A DNA stretch of 64,000 nucleotides from Durusdinium trenchii (taxonomy: Eukaryota; Sar; Dinophyceae; Suessiales; Symbiodiniaceae), in the NCBI GenBank assembly GCA_963970005.1, contig CAXAMN010021596.1, forward strand, positions 973,521 through 1,037,520, read 5' to 3'. This document shows positions 49,430 to 58,230 of this stretch, one piece after another (position 1 is the stretch's first letter; each line of letters opens with the position of its first letter). The notes beneath the pieces were generated by a model, which was given only the letters and a program-made list of their open reading frames with translations, was not told the origin of the DNA and ran no database searches. Position numbers and translations under genes: made by a program.

Positions 49430-49900
49430 TAAGGTAGTGCGTGCTGTGTGGGTTTTTTCCTGGGCTGTGCCTGCCTCAACATTTATTGGAGGACCTCACC
49501 AGTGCGGGAGGGGGGGAACGGGGGAACTAATTGTAATATGGCTTTCTGGCTGCGCTATGGTACACCATGCGCAGTGTTTTCCTTTCATGCTCCGGCTTCA
49601 ACATTTCTCTTACGAGCTTCATTAGTCGGAGAAGAAGGTTGTAATTGTGATATGGACTTGTGGGAGCACAAGTCCATACATTCCGTGTAGTATTTTTCCC
49701 AGGTTGCAGTGGCCTCAAACATATCTGGAAGAGAGAGGGGCTTCAGAGCTTTACCAGATACATGTCGCTTTAGAGGTATAATTGTAAGCCATTTGTTTGC
49801 ACTATACAGTGTGTGTTGCGCATGTTTTTTGTGGAAAGCATTGCTCGAACAATTTATATAAGAAGTACAGGTCGTTCAAGGATGTTTAGGGTAGAATTGT
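49430..49900. repeat. degenerate tandem repeat of about 110-120 bp
   Basis: Units share TGTTTTTTCC-like text, TCAACATTT, a purine-rich middle and TTGTAATxTGxTATGG. They recur near 49440, 49560, 49680 and 49810, with decay toward the end. Confidence 0.55.
49651..49678. repeat. perfect 12-bp hairpin
   Basis: TATGGACTTGTG and CACAAGTCCATA pair without mismatch across the 4-nt loop GGAG. Confidence 0.9.
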
Positions 49901-50679
49901 AATCTCCAGTGGCAGGGACACCATGTTTAGACAAGAGCATCGAGTCCTCCACTTTATCTCCCTTTCCCTTTCGGTCGTTCTAACTTTCGGCTGATCTCGG
50001 TTGAGCCATTTGTGCTGCACGAAAGCAAAGCGAGAATCTCCGGATTAAGTTCAATCTTGAGCTCGAGATGTCCAAGTTCATGTTCCAAAGGCATGTGGAA
50101 ACTGCCGAAGCAGAGAGGTTCAAAGCTATTACAAAACACACTCGTAAAACGTCGACAAGGGGGGGGAAATTGTAATTTGCTCTGTGTGGTACGCACCCAT
50201 AGATTCTTACAATTTCCCCCCCCCCCTCCTTTCAAAGTCTCCAGAAGTAGGCCAAGACCTCTTTGAGGGGGGGGGGGGTCAAAAAAAAAGTAACATCCTC
50301 ACATAGGCTACCTCAACCCTAGATCTTACAATTTTCACCCCCCCCCTATAGGGCTATATAATGCTATTGTTGTGAAATCAAAAAATGTAAGTTACAATTT
50401 TGACCCCCCCGAGGGGGTCAAGCACCGCAAGGGGGTGGTGATATCATCATCCTTAATGAACCACAACAAAAATGGTCAAGAAACGATGCCCACAACAGTG
50501 CAATTGCTAGATGTTTGAATCGTCTTTCGTTACTTCACAAAATCCAAATCCCAATGACACACCAAGGATCATCCGCAATGTCTTAAACCAGAGCGTGCAG
50601 TGGTGGCAGTGGTGGCAGTGATGGTGATGGCACTCGGCACGAGTATCCGACCCTTCACAGCCCACGCAACAAGAACTCA

Positions 50680-51250
50680 GCCCACCGCATGGCACAAAAA
50701 CAGGAAGTCACCCCAAGATGTCGAATCCTGATGGCACACTGTCACACAACAAAACGGCAACACACACACTTCTTGAGTAGCATGTTTGCGTGGTGCGCCG
50801 CTGCGTTTTGATTTTAATGTGCCCACCAAATGTCGGCTTCAATGTCGGTTCCGCATGGCACACCGAAAATGCAGCATGCGTGTCTTATGTGGGAGCACGA
50901 GCCCAAAATTCTATGCTTACCTTGTGTTTAGTGAGCGCAAGAGTGGAAGGAGGGGGCCCAACAATTTTTAGATTTCACTGTGCGCTTCTGGATGGCACAG
51001 CGAAGATGCCACGTCTCATGTTGCATCTGCCCAGAAACCTGCAGTTAGCTTGCGTGCGTGTGAGTGTGTGGCGTCCAACAAATCTCGATGTCAATTTGAC
51101 CCCACATGGCACAAGGACCCAGAGATACCCAGAGCTAATCATTATACTGTACACAAACCTGACTACAGCGCATCGAATAACTGGCACGAGTTGCTTTGTT
51201 GCACACATGCGAGAAAAACACCTAGCCTGAGACTACCAAAAAAATAAAAA
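50680..51250. repeat. degenerate repeats around CATGGCACA
   Basis: GCATGGCACA-like text with similar flanks recurs near 50682, 50853, 50988 and 51104, at spacings falling from 171 to 115 bp. It is probably an eroded tandem array. The open frames here are not coding-like. Confidence 0.4.
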
Positions 51251-51259
51251 CGAAACCAC

Positions 51260-52142
51260 ATATCAATAACATCATGACACAATATCAAAAATGTCAAAAG
51301 GATGCCTTTGCACGCACATGAAAATATGACATTTGACCGAGCGCATGTACCGTTTTGCTTCATCAGTGGCTCTTTCTGGAGAAGCTGTTGATTGTAGAAT
51401 GTCCAAAGTTCTTATCCTTGGAAAGGAGCAACAATTTATGAAAAGCAACAATCTTCCTTAATTAATGGAGAACACCGTGCTCATATATACGCATTCGTAC
51501 GGTCATATTCCCATCAAGGATGAGCATGGTCAAAAGGAACATAGCCTTGTATTGTGCGGAGGAGGTTCTGGACAGGCGCAGGCTCCATAAGGGATGGTGT
51601 CTGTGTATGTGTGTCTATATAAATACGTGAAGGTGCTTGAGAAAAAACTTTTGTTGAATAAGAATATCCAATCCAATTGTCTGAAAGAAACGGGCCCTTA
51701 TGAAGGAAGGAAAAAGGCTCTTCAAGGGGCCGATCCTCAAATTTGTTTCATATTAGGCTGATCTAGTATATATCATCTACTATACCCTGATTGCCAAATA
51801 TGTATGTAAATCTTTACGCGTGTCAAAAGTGCTGAAAAAGTGCGCTTCCACGGCCTACATGCAACACAACGGCATGCCGCAAAAAAACTCAGGTCCATTG
51901 TTCTGTCGCAGCGTCAAGTGCACTGGTAGATTACAAGCACCCAACTCCCACAACAGTTCTTCGTGTTCTGTGGGACACATTGGAAAAAGGAAGAGCATGA
52001 AAGACTCAGGGCTTTATCATAGAGAGAGAGAGAGAGTGAGTGTGTGTGTGTGCAGTTTCCATTGAAAGCGACACCTTGGTAGAGCATCCACATATAAAGA
52101 TGCAGCACTCATTTCTTTTGTTCCACTTCGCAGCGATTTTGT
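51260..52142. other. no gene; GA/GT microsatellite
   Basis: No exon is supported. A GAGAGA run passing into GTGTGT lies at 52019-52053, just before the assembly gap. Confidence 0.5.
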
Positions 52143-52152
52143 NNNNNNNNNN
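52143..52152. other. assembly gap (10 N)
   Basis: Ten undetermined bases of unknown true length interrupt the 3' end of the tyrosine recombinase ORF, beside a C run and a short hairpin that may have blocked assembly. Confidence 1.
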
Positions 52153-53151
52153 CCCCCCTGCCCTTCCGCCTTTGGCAGGAGGCTCAAGTGACGTGATTCG
52201 TGGCTGACGGAAAAAACTACTACAAACAGTCAAAAAGGGACGTATTCGCGCATCAGAGGTCGGAAGTTTGAGTTGACTGAGGACAGCCAACCCTTCGTTG
52301 AGGTAGATTCGGGCACTTTTCTGTGTGTGCCACCTACCTTGAACTAGTATGCGGTCTAAGTTTTGGTGCTTTTGGAACCAAAACGTGGCCCCTCCCCTCC
52401 GGAGGGAATAGGGTCGGAACCCCATGTCCTGAATTTGGAGGCCTTCAAGGCAAGAATTGAACAAGGCTCGCCACTTTGGTGGGGAGGGCGTAAGCCGAGT
52501 ACTGGGGGAACCGGCTTGTTTCCACGCCTTTAAAACTTTCACCACGGGCTCATATCCTAGGACTACACTTTCAGCAGCCCCATGGCGTTTGCCACCCTTA
52601 GTAAATCCCAAGTTCACGAGGGCTTGTCCAGTGCCTGACCCGAGTTCCACATGGCTTGACACAACGCCCAAGATCTCACCTGTACGCAACATGGTGTAGA
52701 ACCCCAAAAGTAACGAGACAGCAAAGGAGATCCAACCGTTAAAAATTGCCCACCCCGCCATGGCGTGGACCAGATGCTCCGGCAAGGGCGGTGCGCGGTT
52801 GGGTATCTCATTTGTCTGCCACGTCTTCAGGAGCCTCCAGGCTGCCGGCATGTGTGTACGAAGTCCAGGTTGAAGGTCCTGTAACCCAGCCAAAGTGTCA
52901 CATGCAAGGCCACGGCCCTGCCCTGTGGCCCATAGGTGTTCCAGGTAGTCACATACCAAGGGGTCTAGCTTCCTCTTATCAGTAGGCAATGCGATGCCTT
53001 CCTTGCGCAAGAAGCCGAGGAAATGGTCAACTGCCTTGTCATAGCGCTTACGAGTAGCCGGTTGCACTGTCAACTGTCGAAGCGTTCCTAGCTGTCTACG
53101 GATCTTTGCTCTATCCTGCTGAGTTCCACCCTCCAACACACGCTTAGGCAT
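52153..53151 (-). CDS. tyrosine recombinase of the DIRS-like element (3' end in gap)
   Basis: The ATG at 53151-53149 overlaps the last 8 nt of pol (ATGCCTAA). The N-terminal SAM-like helices include QPATRKRYDKAVDHFLGFL. The catalytic half has LLGFYTMLRTGEILGV (first Arg, about residue 156), FRPYSLRRGGATFWF (Arg of the H-x-x-R motif, about 251, with Tyr where His is usual) and VQGRWHTQKSARIYLNEG (Trp and the nucleophile Tyr, about 283). It would integrate circular cDNA without target duplication. After TSLEPPAKGGRAGG the frame enters the 10-N gap, so the true C-terminus is unknown and anything beyond is meaningless. Confidence 0.88.
52157..52179. repeat. hairpin at the gap edge
   Basis: CCTGCC (52157-52162) pairs with GGCAGG (52174-52179) and is preceded by a C run that reaches the gap. 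It may be part of the element's 3' terminal structure. Confidence 0.55.
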
Positions 53152-56100
53152 GCTTCTGCTTACCGCGGATGCGAGTACCCCACCGACTTGGCTTGTCAGC
53201 AGGGTTGCTATCTGTGTGCACGTAACCCCACAGGATCTGAGAGTTAGAACAAAGCAGTAATGAGTTGATCCGTGACATAGAGCTCCGAAGCTTCTTAGAG
53301 CTGGTCCTTCCACGCGTGAGGGCATGTAGGCAAACCAGAGAGTCAGTCAAATGCAGCATACGCACTCCTTGGTGGTGCTGACGCTCCACCCTCCAGCGAA
53401 CCGCGTTGAGAATCGCCCTGAGCTCCAGCGAGTTGATGTGCTCTCGGCCTCTCGTCCACCTCCACCCTGAGACAATGCGCCAACGCCACAAGCGTGAAGG
53501 TACTGACGCGCGTAGCCGATGGAACTTAACCAGTTGCGTACTCGGAGTCGAAATGAGGATGTCCTCGCCCTTGAGACTGATGAGGTTCCCCAACTTGAAT
53601 GCAAGCTGCGCCTCACTTCCCGAAGTCGGAGGCACGCTCCGAATCGGCATGCGTACCAGCCGTCCCTGGAGCGCAGTGCTGCCATCGGCACGACATTTCA
53701 AGGCAATGGCTTGGGGGCTCAACTCTGGGGAGATGCCCAACTTAGAGAGCAGCTGATTGAGTAGCCACGCCACCACAGGCACGCTCCAAGTATTCCCAAG
53801 TAAAGTGAGCCGAATATCAGTGTGATGAGCACCCTTGCGTTCGGACTTGCCGCAACACGGGGCTGTGTAATGGAGGGGAAACCCCAACATTACCTCCCTT
53901 TCAGCCACCGACGGAACCCGCAACTGGCCTTTCTTGTTGACAACAGCGTGGATCTGCTGATACTGGTACGGCGGGAAGCGATGAAGATCACAATGCCAAC
54001 GACTCAACTCCTCCTCGGAACAATGTGCAATCCCGGCGGGCTTCCGTCCTGGCCGCTCAGAAGGTCTTGCTGTTGTGAAGGTGGGGAAAGGCTTGCTGAG
54101 CACCGCCTTAGTCCACCCTGGCTCCAAAACGTCCTCAACCGGCTGCTCTGCCACGAGATGCCAGACAGTAACCTCACCAGAGAGATCACACGTTGCCCCA
54201 TTGCCTTTGCATAAATCCCATGTAGTCCAGTACAGCCGAGGTCGATGACACCACGATATGCCCCCTGCGTCGATGTGAACTGGGTCAGAGCCAAAGTCAT
54301 GAGACATGATCCGCCGGTCGGTAGCATCCATCGAGCTGACTGACTCCATCAGGCAATGAACCTGCGCCCAAGGGAAGAACCTGCGGATGAGCTCACGCAC
54401 CCTAGAGACGTGGGTGAACAGGGAGGACCTTTCATCTCGGAGTGCGCCTTTCCGATCAAAGTTGAGTCCTGGGACCCCCTGACAAGGGGGCCCAGCTCCC
54501 AGCACCACCAAACTGCACTGAGAGAAGCGTAGGCTCCACTCTTGAACCAACTCCTCGGAGATGTGCGTCACATCCTCAATATGGACCACCCCGGGATAGT
54601 GTGCTTCTACTACACGCCTGGCCTGAGGGTTCTTCTCAACCGAGATGTATCCTAAAACCTCAACGTCCTGTAGATCCATTGCGACCCTAATGGCACCAAT
54701 GCCATCGAACAACCCAATAACGAGTACCCCGTGCTCAACCAGAGGCAATGGCTTCTGCCCCCGCAACTCTCCCTGTGCCGCCAAACTCCCGAGCGGCGTG
54801 AGTCCGTCAGAACGGCAAACTCCTCCTCCTGTTGTTGACGCATCACTGCACGTCACCATGGGATGCATCTGCAACCTGAAATCCATCCGGATCAAAGGCA
54901 GAAAACTAATGAACCGCAGGATCTCAAGGCGACAATCAACGGGCAGTGGGCGCCACTGGACCCCACCAGGCTTGAAGGATTCAATGAACTTCCAGACCGC
55001 ATTGAGCGAGCCAAGCGTAGGGCGCCTGAACATCGAGAAGTAGACGAGGCCGCCACACACCACCTGGACCTGCCGCTGTGACACCAGCTGCTGCCCACAC
55101 AAAGTCAGCGCGAGGCTGAGGTACTTAGTGAGCTTTGACTCCTTAGGGAAGGCAATCCCACGCACGCCATCCACTGTGGCACCTTGCAGTTCCGCATACG
55201 CAGAGCGCTCAACCGCCTTCTTCTCGTTCCGAGGCACCTGCCATACCCCGTACTCATGCCGTAGTGCCAGCACTCCCGCCGGCACCGAACCCTCTACCTC
55301 AACCATGCCGGTGGCCTGCACCTTCTCGAGCAAGTCGTAGTTGTCGAGGTAGACCCGCCACGAGGGATTGGCCACAGTAAAGGGCCTATCCTTCCGCAGC
55401 TCTGACTCCGGAGTGTTGACATGAGGGACACTCTGGGACGACAACTTGACCAGGTTCCGATGGACGTTTTGAGCAAGGCTCACCGAGTTCAGAAACCCCA
55501 TAGGCAACACCTGTGAGGCCAAGTAGATGTTGCGTCCTTTGAGGTCCGCGGGAAGGCAGTCATCAGGGACAAGCTTGTTGAATGCCAGGAACTTGACCCA
55601 GCACCTAGGTACTGCCATCGTATAAAAGAAACACTTCACATCTTCAGAGGAGATCAGGAGGTTCTCGTTGGGCTGGAGGAAAAAGGGTGACATCATGCTC
55701 CAAGAGGGAAGAGTGTCGATGTCTCCGCCAAGGGGTTGACAGATGTTATTGAGTGGCACCAGATTCATAATCAGGCGACAGATCTCTGTCCCGTCTGGAG
55801 TCCAATCCTCCTTGGATACTCCAAACAGGCCGTTTAGGAGCGGACCGCTCCCCGTGTTGAACACCTGATCCTCTTCAAGGAAACAACACACTCCAGCTGA
55901 CACCAACCCCGTGCAGAGCTCCCCCCAAGCTCCGTCCTCTACCATCACCCGAGGGCCCTTTGTACTTCCCCACTTTTCACGCGGCTTCAGAAAGGAGTCG
56001 AACGACAGAACATACTCACGGCAACCCTGGGTGCAAACTTCGTGAAGCGGGACACGACCTATCTCTTTGGGCAACGCGGGGGACACATTCTCCCAACGAA

Positions 56101-56746
56101 TCCACCGAGCCACTCTGACCTCGTCTCCCTTGTAGTCGATGCCCTTGATAGAGAAGAAAGCCTGCCAGTCAACCCCCACAGTTTGAACTTTAAGTTGACA
56201 GAACCGTTCAACCTCTTGCCGGATCATGTCCAAGCACGCACTCTGTCCCGGTGCAACGTCCTCCTCCGAAAGCACTTGTTCGCCCCAAAACGAATTCAAA
56301 CCAACCGTAACACAAACCACCCAATTCAACGTCAACTCATGAATGTCAGGCCACAAGTTCTTCAACACCCCCATGGAAGTAGGCAAAGGAAAGAAGGCGG
56401 CCTTTCCCCTACCAAAGGACTTGCTGCGAAGTGGTGCAACTTCCATGAGTTTCTGAAGAACGATTGCCCCGATTCGATCGACCGGCGTCCCATCAAGATC
56501 CAAAGGCTCAAACGAATTTTTCAGTCTCGGTCGGCAAGTGTCCAAATCTTGAAGAGCTCCCCCCGCTGGATCAAAGGGCGGAGGAGCTGGTGGAAAATCA
56601 TAGCTCCTGGCGACGGCTGACGTAGCCGCCTCATCCACCTTGCCATCACGGCGAGGTGGGTCACAAATTCCCAAGCCAGCCACACCCGTCTCCATCAGCG
56701 GCCTTTCATCAAGAGGGCCACGAGGTCCCGACGGATCCGGCTTCAT
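53144..56746 (-). CDS. pol: reverse transcriptase-RNase H with nested DNMT3-like methyltransferase
   Basis: About 1200 residues run from an ATG 38 nt after the gag stop. Reverse transcriptase: LIMNLVPLNN, motif A SSEDVKCFFYTM (Asp near residue 369), then motif C VYLDNYDLLE, where the usual YxDD reads YLDN (residues 466-469). RNase H begins with CSDASTTGGGV (Asp 635). The methyltransferase follows: VIGLFDGIGAIRVAMDL (motif I), GAGPPCQGVPGLN (motif IV with the catalytic Cys, about 754), LMESVSSM (motif VI, usually ENV), DAGGISWCHRPRLYW (motif VIII) and LLGNTWSVPVVAWLL (motif X, about 984). RNase H then resumes with REHINSLELRAIL (Glu 1108), LHLTDSLVCLH (Asp about 1134) and SNPADKPSRWG (Asp 1184). 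The methyltransferase most resembles the DNMT3 group, by the VHIDA...HRPRLYW and W-S-V-P-V segments. The protein would copy the element RNA, degrade it, and methylate cytosine in DNA. The same frame stays open upstream across gag, but those residues are a shadow of gag. Confidence 0.9.
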   Translation of the reverse strand: MKPDPSGPRGPLDERPLMETGVAGLGICDPPRRDGKVDEAATSAVARSYDFPPAPPPFDPAGGALQDLDTCRPRLKNSFEPLDLDGTPVDRIGAIVLQKLMEVAPLRSKSFGRGKAAFFPLPTSMGVLKNLWPDIHELTLNWVVCVTVGLNSFWGEQVLSEEDVAPGQSACLDMIRQEVERFCQLKVQTVGVDWQAFFSIKGIDYKGDEVRVARWIRWENVSPALPKEIGRVPLHEVCTQGCREYVLSFDSFLKPREKWGSTKGPRVMVEDGAWGELCTGLVSAGVCCFLEEDQVFNTGSGPLLNGLFGVSKEDWTPDGTEICRLIMNLVPLNNICQPLGGDIDTLPSWSMMSPFFLQPNENLLISSEDVKCFFYTMAVPRCWVKFLAFNKLVPDDCLPADLKGRNIYLASQVLPMGFLNSVSLAQNVHRNLVKLSSQSVPHVNTPESELRKDRPFTVANPSWRVYLDNYDLLEKVQATGMVEVEGSVPAGVLALRHEYGVWQVPRNEKKAVERSAYAELQGATVDGVRGIAFPKESKLTKYLSLALTLCGQQLVSQRQVQVVCGGLVYFSMFRRPTLGSLNAVWKFIESFKPGGVQWRPLPVDCRLEILRFISFLPLIRMDFRLQMHPMVTCSDASTTGGGVCRSDGLTPLGSLAAQGELRGQKPLPLVEHGVLVIGLFDGIGAIRVAMDLQDVEVLGYISVEKNPQARRVVEAHYPGVVHIEDVTHISEELVQEWSLRFSQCSLVVLGAGPPCQGVPGLNFDRKGALRDERSSLFTHVSRVRELIRRFFPWAQVHCLMESVSSMDATDRRIMSHDFGSDPVHIDAGGISWCHRPRLYWTTWDLCKGNGATCDLSGEVTVWHLVAEQPVEDVLEPGWTKAVLSKPFPTFTTARPSERPGRKPAGIAHCSEEELSRWHCDLHRFPPYQYQQIHAVVNKKGQLRVPSVAEREVMLGFPLHYTAPCCGKSERKGAHHTDIRLTLLGNTWSVPVVAWLLNQLLSKLGISPELSPQAIALKCRADGSTALQGRLVRMPIRSVPPTSGSEAQLAFKLGNLISLKGEDILISTPSTQLVKFHRLRASVPSRLWRWRIVSGWRWTRGREHINSLELRAILNAVRWRVERQHHQGVRMLHLTDSLVCLHALTRGRTSSKKLRSSMSRINSLLLCSNSQILWGYVHTDSNPADKPSRWGTRIRGKQKHA
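54690..54862 (-). other. RNase H to methyltransferase junction
   Basis: Within about 45 codons the reading passes from the first RNase H strand pair (MVTCSDASTTGGGVCRSDG) to methyltransferase motif I (LFDGIG). The short linker contains GSLAAQGELRGQKPLP and the frame is unbroken. Confidence 0.8.
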
Positions 56747-56784
56747 AGTCCCAGGCCCTTGAAGTGGGCTTGCATTGATGGCTG

Positions 56785-58200
56785 CTATTTCGCTGCCTGC
56801 TCTTCCTTCTGCTTCCTGCTGTCTCCTTTCCCTGAGGTGCGGCCCTTGCCCTTGTCGAACTCCTTGCGAACTGGCTGCCCCTTGTCCTTCTCCTTGCCCT
56901 TGCCCTTGGAGCGGCGGCCATCCGGCAGGCCTGCCAGATAAGTCACCTTTGCCTCGTCGGCCGCAGCCCGTTGGGCTGAGGAAAGCTCCTCCTTTGCTGC
57001 AAGGCTCATAGTGTCCTGCGGACAAACCTCTAGCCTCTGGGAGACTGACCAGTGAGAACCGCTGAGGCTGCTCTCGATCGACTTGATCCTCTGGGCGATC
57101 ACATCGGCGGCCCGTGCAGGGGATCCCCTGACCAACCAATCCAGCGCTGTGCATAGGTTCACAAGTTCCCGTTGTACTGGACCTGTAGACCGGCGAATGA
57201 GCTGCTGCCGGAAGTACGCCAAGCCAACAGGAGCCAATGCTCCCGGGCGATCGACCGACCCAATCGACTGGAGGAGCCCTGATCTCATGGCCTGCAAGGC
57301 TTGAGCAGCCAAAGCCCCCGGAGCGAACTCGGCGATCTTCTGTAGCCTGGTGTCCGGGTCGAAGAGAGTCGAATCCAGAGCTTCCCCATCGTGACTGCTT
57401 GAAGCGCTCGATGAGTTCTCCTCTGAGGACCCCGACTTGGTGTCCTTGGCCTTGCGCCCCTTGCGCCGAGCTCTCTTTGCAACCTTCTTTCGGACTTTCT
57501 CCTTCGGGTCGAGGCCTGTCCCCGCATAGAGGGCTTTGAGAGGTTTGATGGAGGCCGAACGCGGCTTCCGCCCACTCAGGTCGACCGTGCTTGAATCTCT
57601 CTTGGCTCTCACAACCTTCTTCTCCTTGGGCTTCTTGTCCCCGGAGCTGAGGTCGTCCTTCTTGCGCTTTCGACTCTTCTTGTCCTTCTTCTTCTTCTTC
57701 TTGTCCTTCTTTCCCAAGGAGCGGGCCCGCTCCCGTGCCCCGACTGCTGGTTCTCCTCGGCCGGCAGGTAGGTCTTCTCCCCGGGCACGTAGGTCCTTGA
57801 GATCGTCGTCGACTGGTTCGACTGTGACCAGATTGTCGATCCAGCCCTCTTCCAAGTCGTCGGACTTCCTCAGACGGGCTTTCACGCAATGGATCAAGTC
57901 CTCGGCAACTCGGTCTCCTGTACAGTGCGCATCGCACCGATGTATCCTGACCAACCCCCGGGGCTTTCCCGAGGCGTACTTGAGAAGATTCTCGTTGTTC
58001 GTACCCGAGAGGTTGGCGTGAAGGTGAACTTGACCGGACTCGATCTCGACCCTGTCCACAACCCCCGCTGCTTGACAAGGTGCTGTGAAGTAGGATCCCT
58101 CTGCCACTACCACCTTCACACCGCGGCCCAGCTGCTCGAGCGGAACATCCCTCAATGAAGCCAGTCCACCATCCGACCAGAAGTTCTTTTCTTTCAATTT
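56785..58200 (-). CDS. gag-like nucleic-acid-binding protein
   Basis: This frame of about 470 residues ends at 56785. The N-terminal 120 residues look folded (GLASLRDVPLEQLGRGVKVV, then GSYFTAPCQAAG). A very basic region follows (SLGKKDKKKKKKDKKSRKRK), then a Ser-rich acidic stretch, a helical Ala/Leu-rich region (ALAAQALQAMRSGLLQSIG) that may be the capsid-like assembly domain, and a second Lys/Gly-rich tail. No CCHC zinc knuckle is present. No ATG occurs in frame near the start: upstream the frame runs to a TAA at about 58230, and GCTTTTGCAG at about 58214-58205 looks like a splice acceptor, so the first codons may come from an upstream exon or a spliced leader. Confidence 0.65.
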   Translation of the reverse strand, partial: KLKEKNFWSDGGLASLRDVPLEQLGRGVKVVVAEGSYFTAPCQAAGVVDRVEIESGQVHLHANLSGTNNENLLKYASGKPRGLVRIHRCDAHCTGDRVAEDLIHCVKARLRKSDDLEEGWIDNLVTVEPVDDDLKDLRARGEDLPAGRGEPAVGARERARSLGKKDKKKKKKDKKSRKRKKDDLSSGDKKPKEKKVVRAKRDSSTVDLSGRKPRSASIKPLKALYAGTGLDPKEKVRKKVAKRARRKGRKAKDTKSGSSEENSSSASSSHDGEALDSTLFDPDTRLQKIAEFAPGALAAQALQAMRSGLLQSIGSVDRPGALAPVGLAYFRQQLIRRSTGPVQRELVNLCTALDWLVRGSPARAADVIAQRIKSIESSLSGSHWSVSQRLEVCPQDTMSLAAKEELSSAQRAAADEAKVTYLAGLPDGRRSKGKGKEKDKGQPVRKEFDKGKGRTSGKGDSRKQKEEQAAK

Positions 58201-58230
58201 GGGCCTGCAAAAGCAAACCGGACCTGCATC

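Larger units (their letters stand above)
48870..50445. repeat. family of TGTAAGTTACA palindromes with G/C runs
   Basis: At least six copies of a near-palindrome built on TGTAA-G-TTACA with flanking TCAAAAA/TTTTTGA arms and G or C runs lie here. Good copies are at 48981-49011 (one mismatch over 31 nt), 49041-49066, 49088-49117 and about 50378-50405; shorter relatives lie near 48880 and 50330. A perfect 17-bp inverted pair of eight Gs plus AAATTGTAA lies at 50159-50175 and 50207-50223. No other class of element explains them. Confidence 0.8.
52153..58230 (-). mobile_element. DIRS-like retrotransposon carrying a DNA methyltransferase
   Basis: On the minus strand the order is a gag-like Lys-rich protein (58200-56785), then pol with reverse transcriptase and RNase H (56746-53144), then a tyrosine recombinase (53151 to the gap). 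Reverse transcriptase plus RNase H plus tyrosine recombinase, without integrase or protease, defines the DIRS/Ngaro type. A DNMT3-like methyltransferase is embedded in pol. All three ORFs are intact as far as they can be seen, so this is a young copy. The 5' boundary lies in or beyond the AT-rich 58.2-58.45 kb tract and the 3' boundary is lost at the gap. I could not find the split or inverted terminal repeats expected of this order. Confidence 0.88.

Noticed and set aside
52006..52142. C-terminal extension of the recombinase past the gap
   Set aside because: The gap length is unknown, so the frame cannot be carried across it. The sequence beyond is GA/GT microsatellite and unrelated text.
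56788..58216. N-terminal 490 residues of the long pol frame
   Set aside because: It is the second frame of the gag ORF: low-complexity Glu/Gly/Arg text that mirrors the Lys codons of gag. The pol protein more likely starts at the ATG at 56746.
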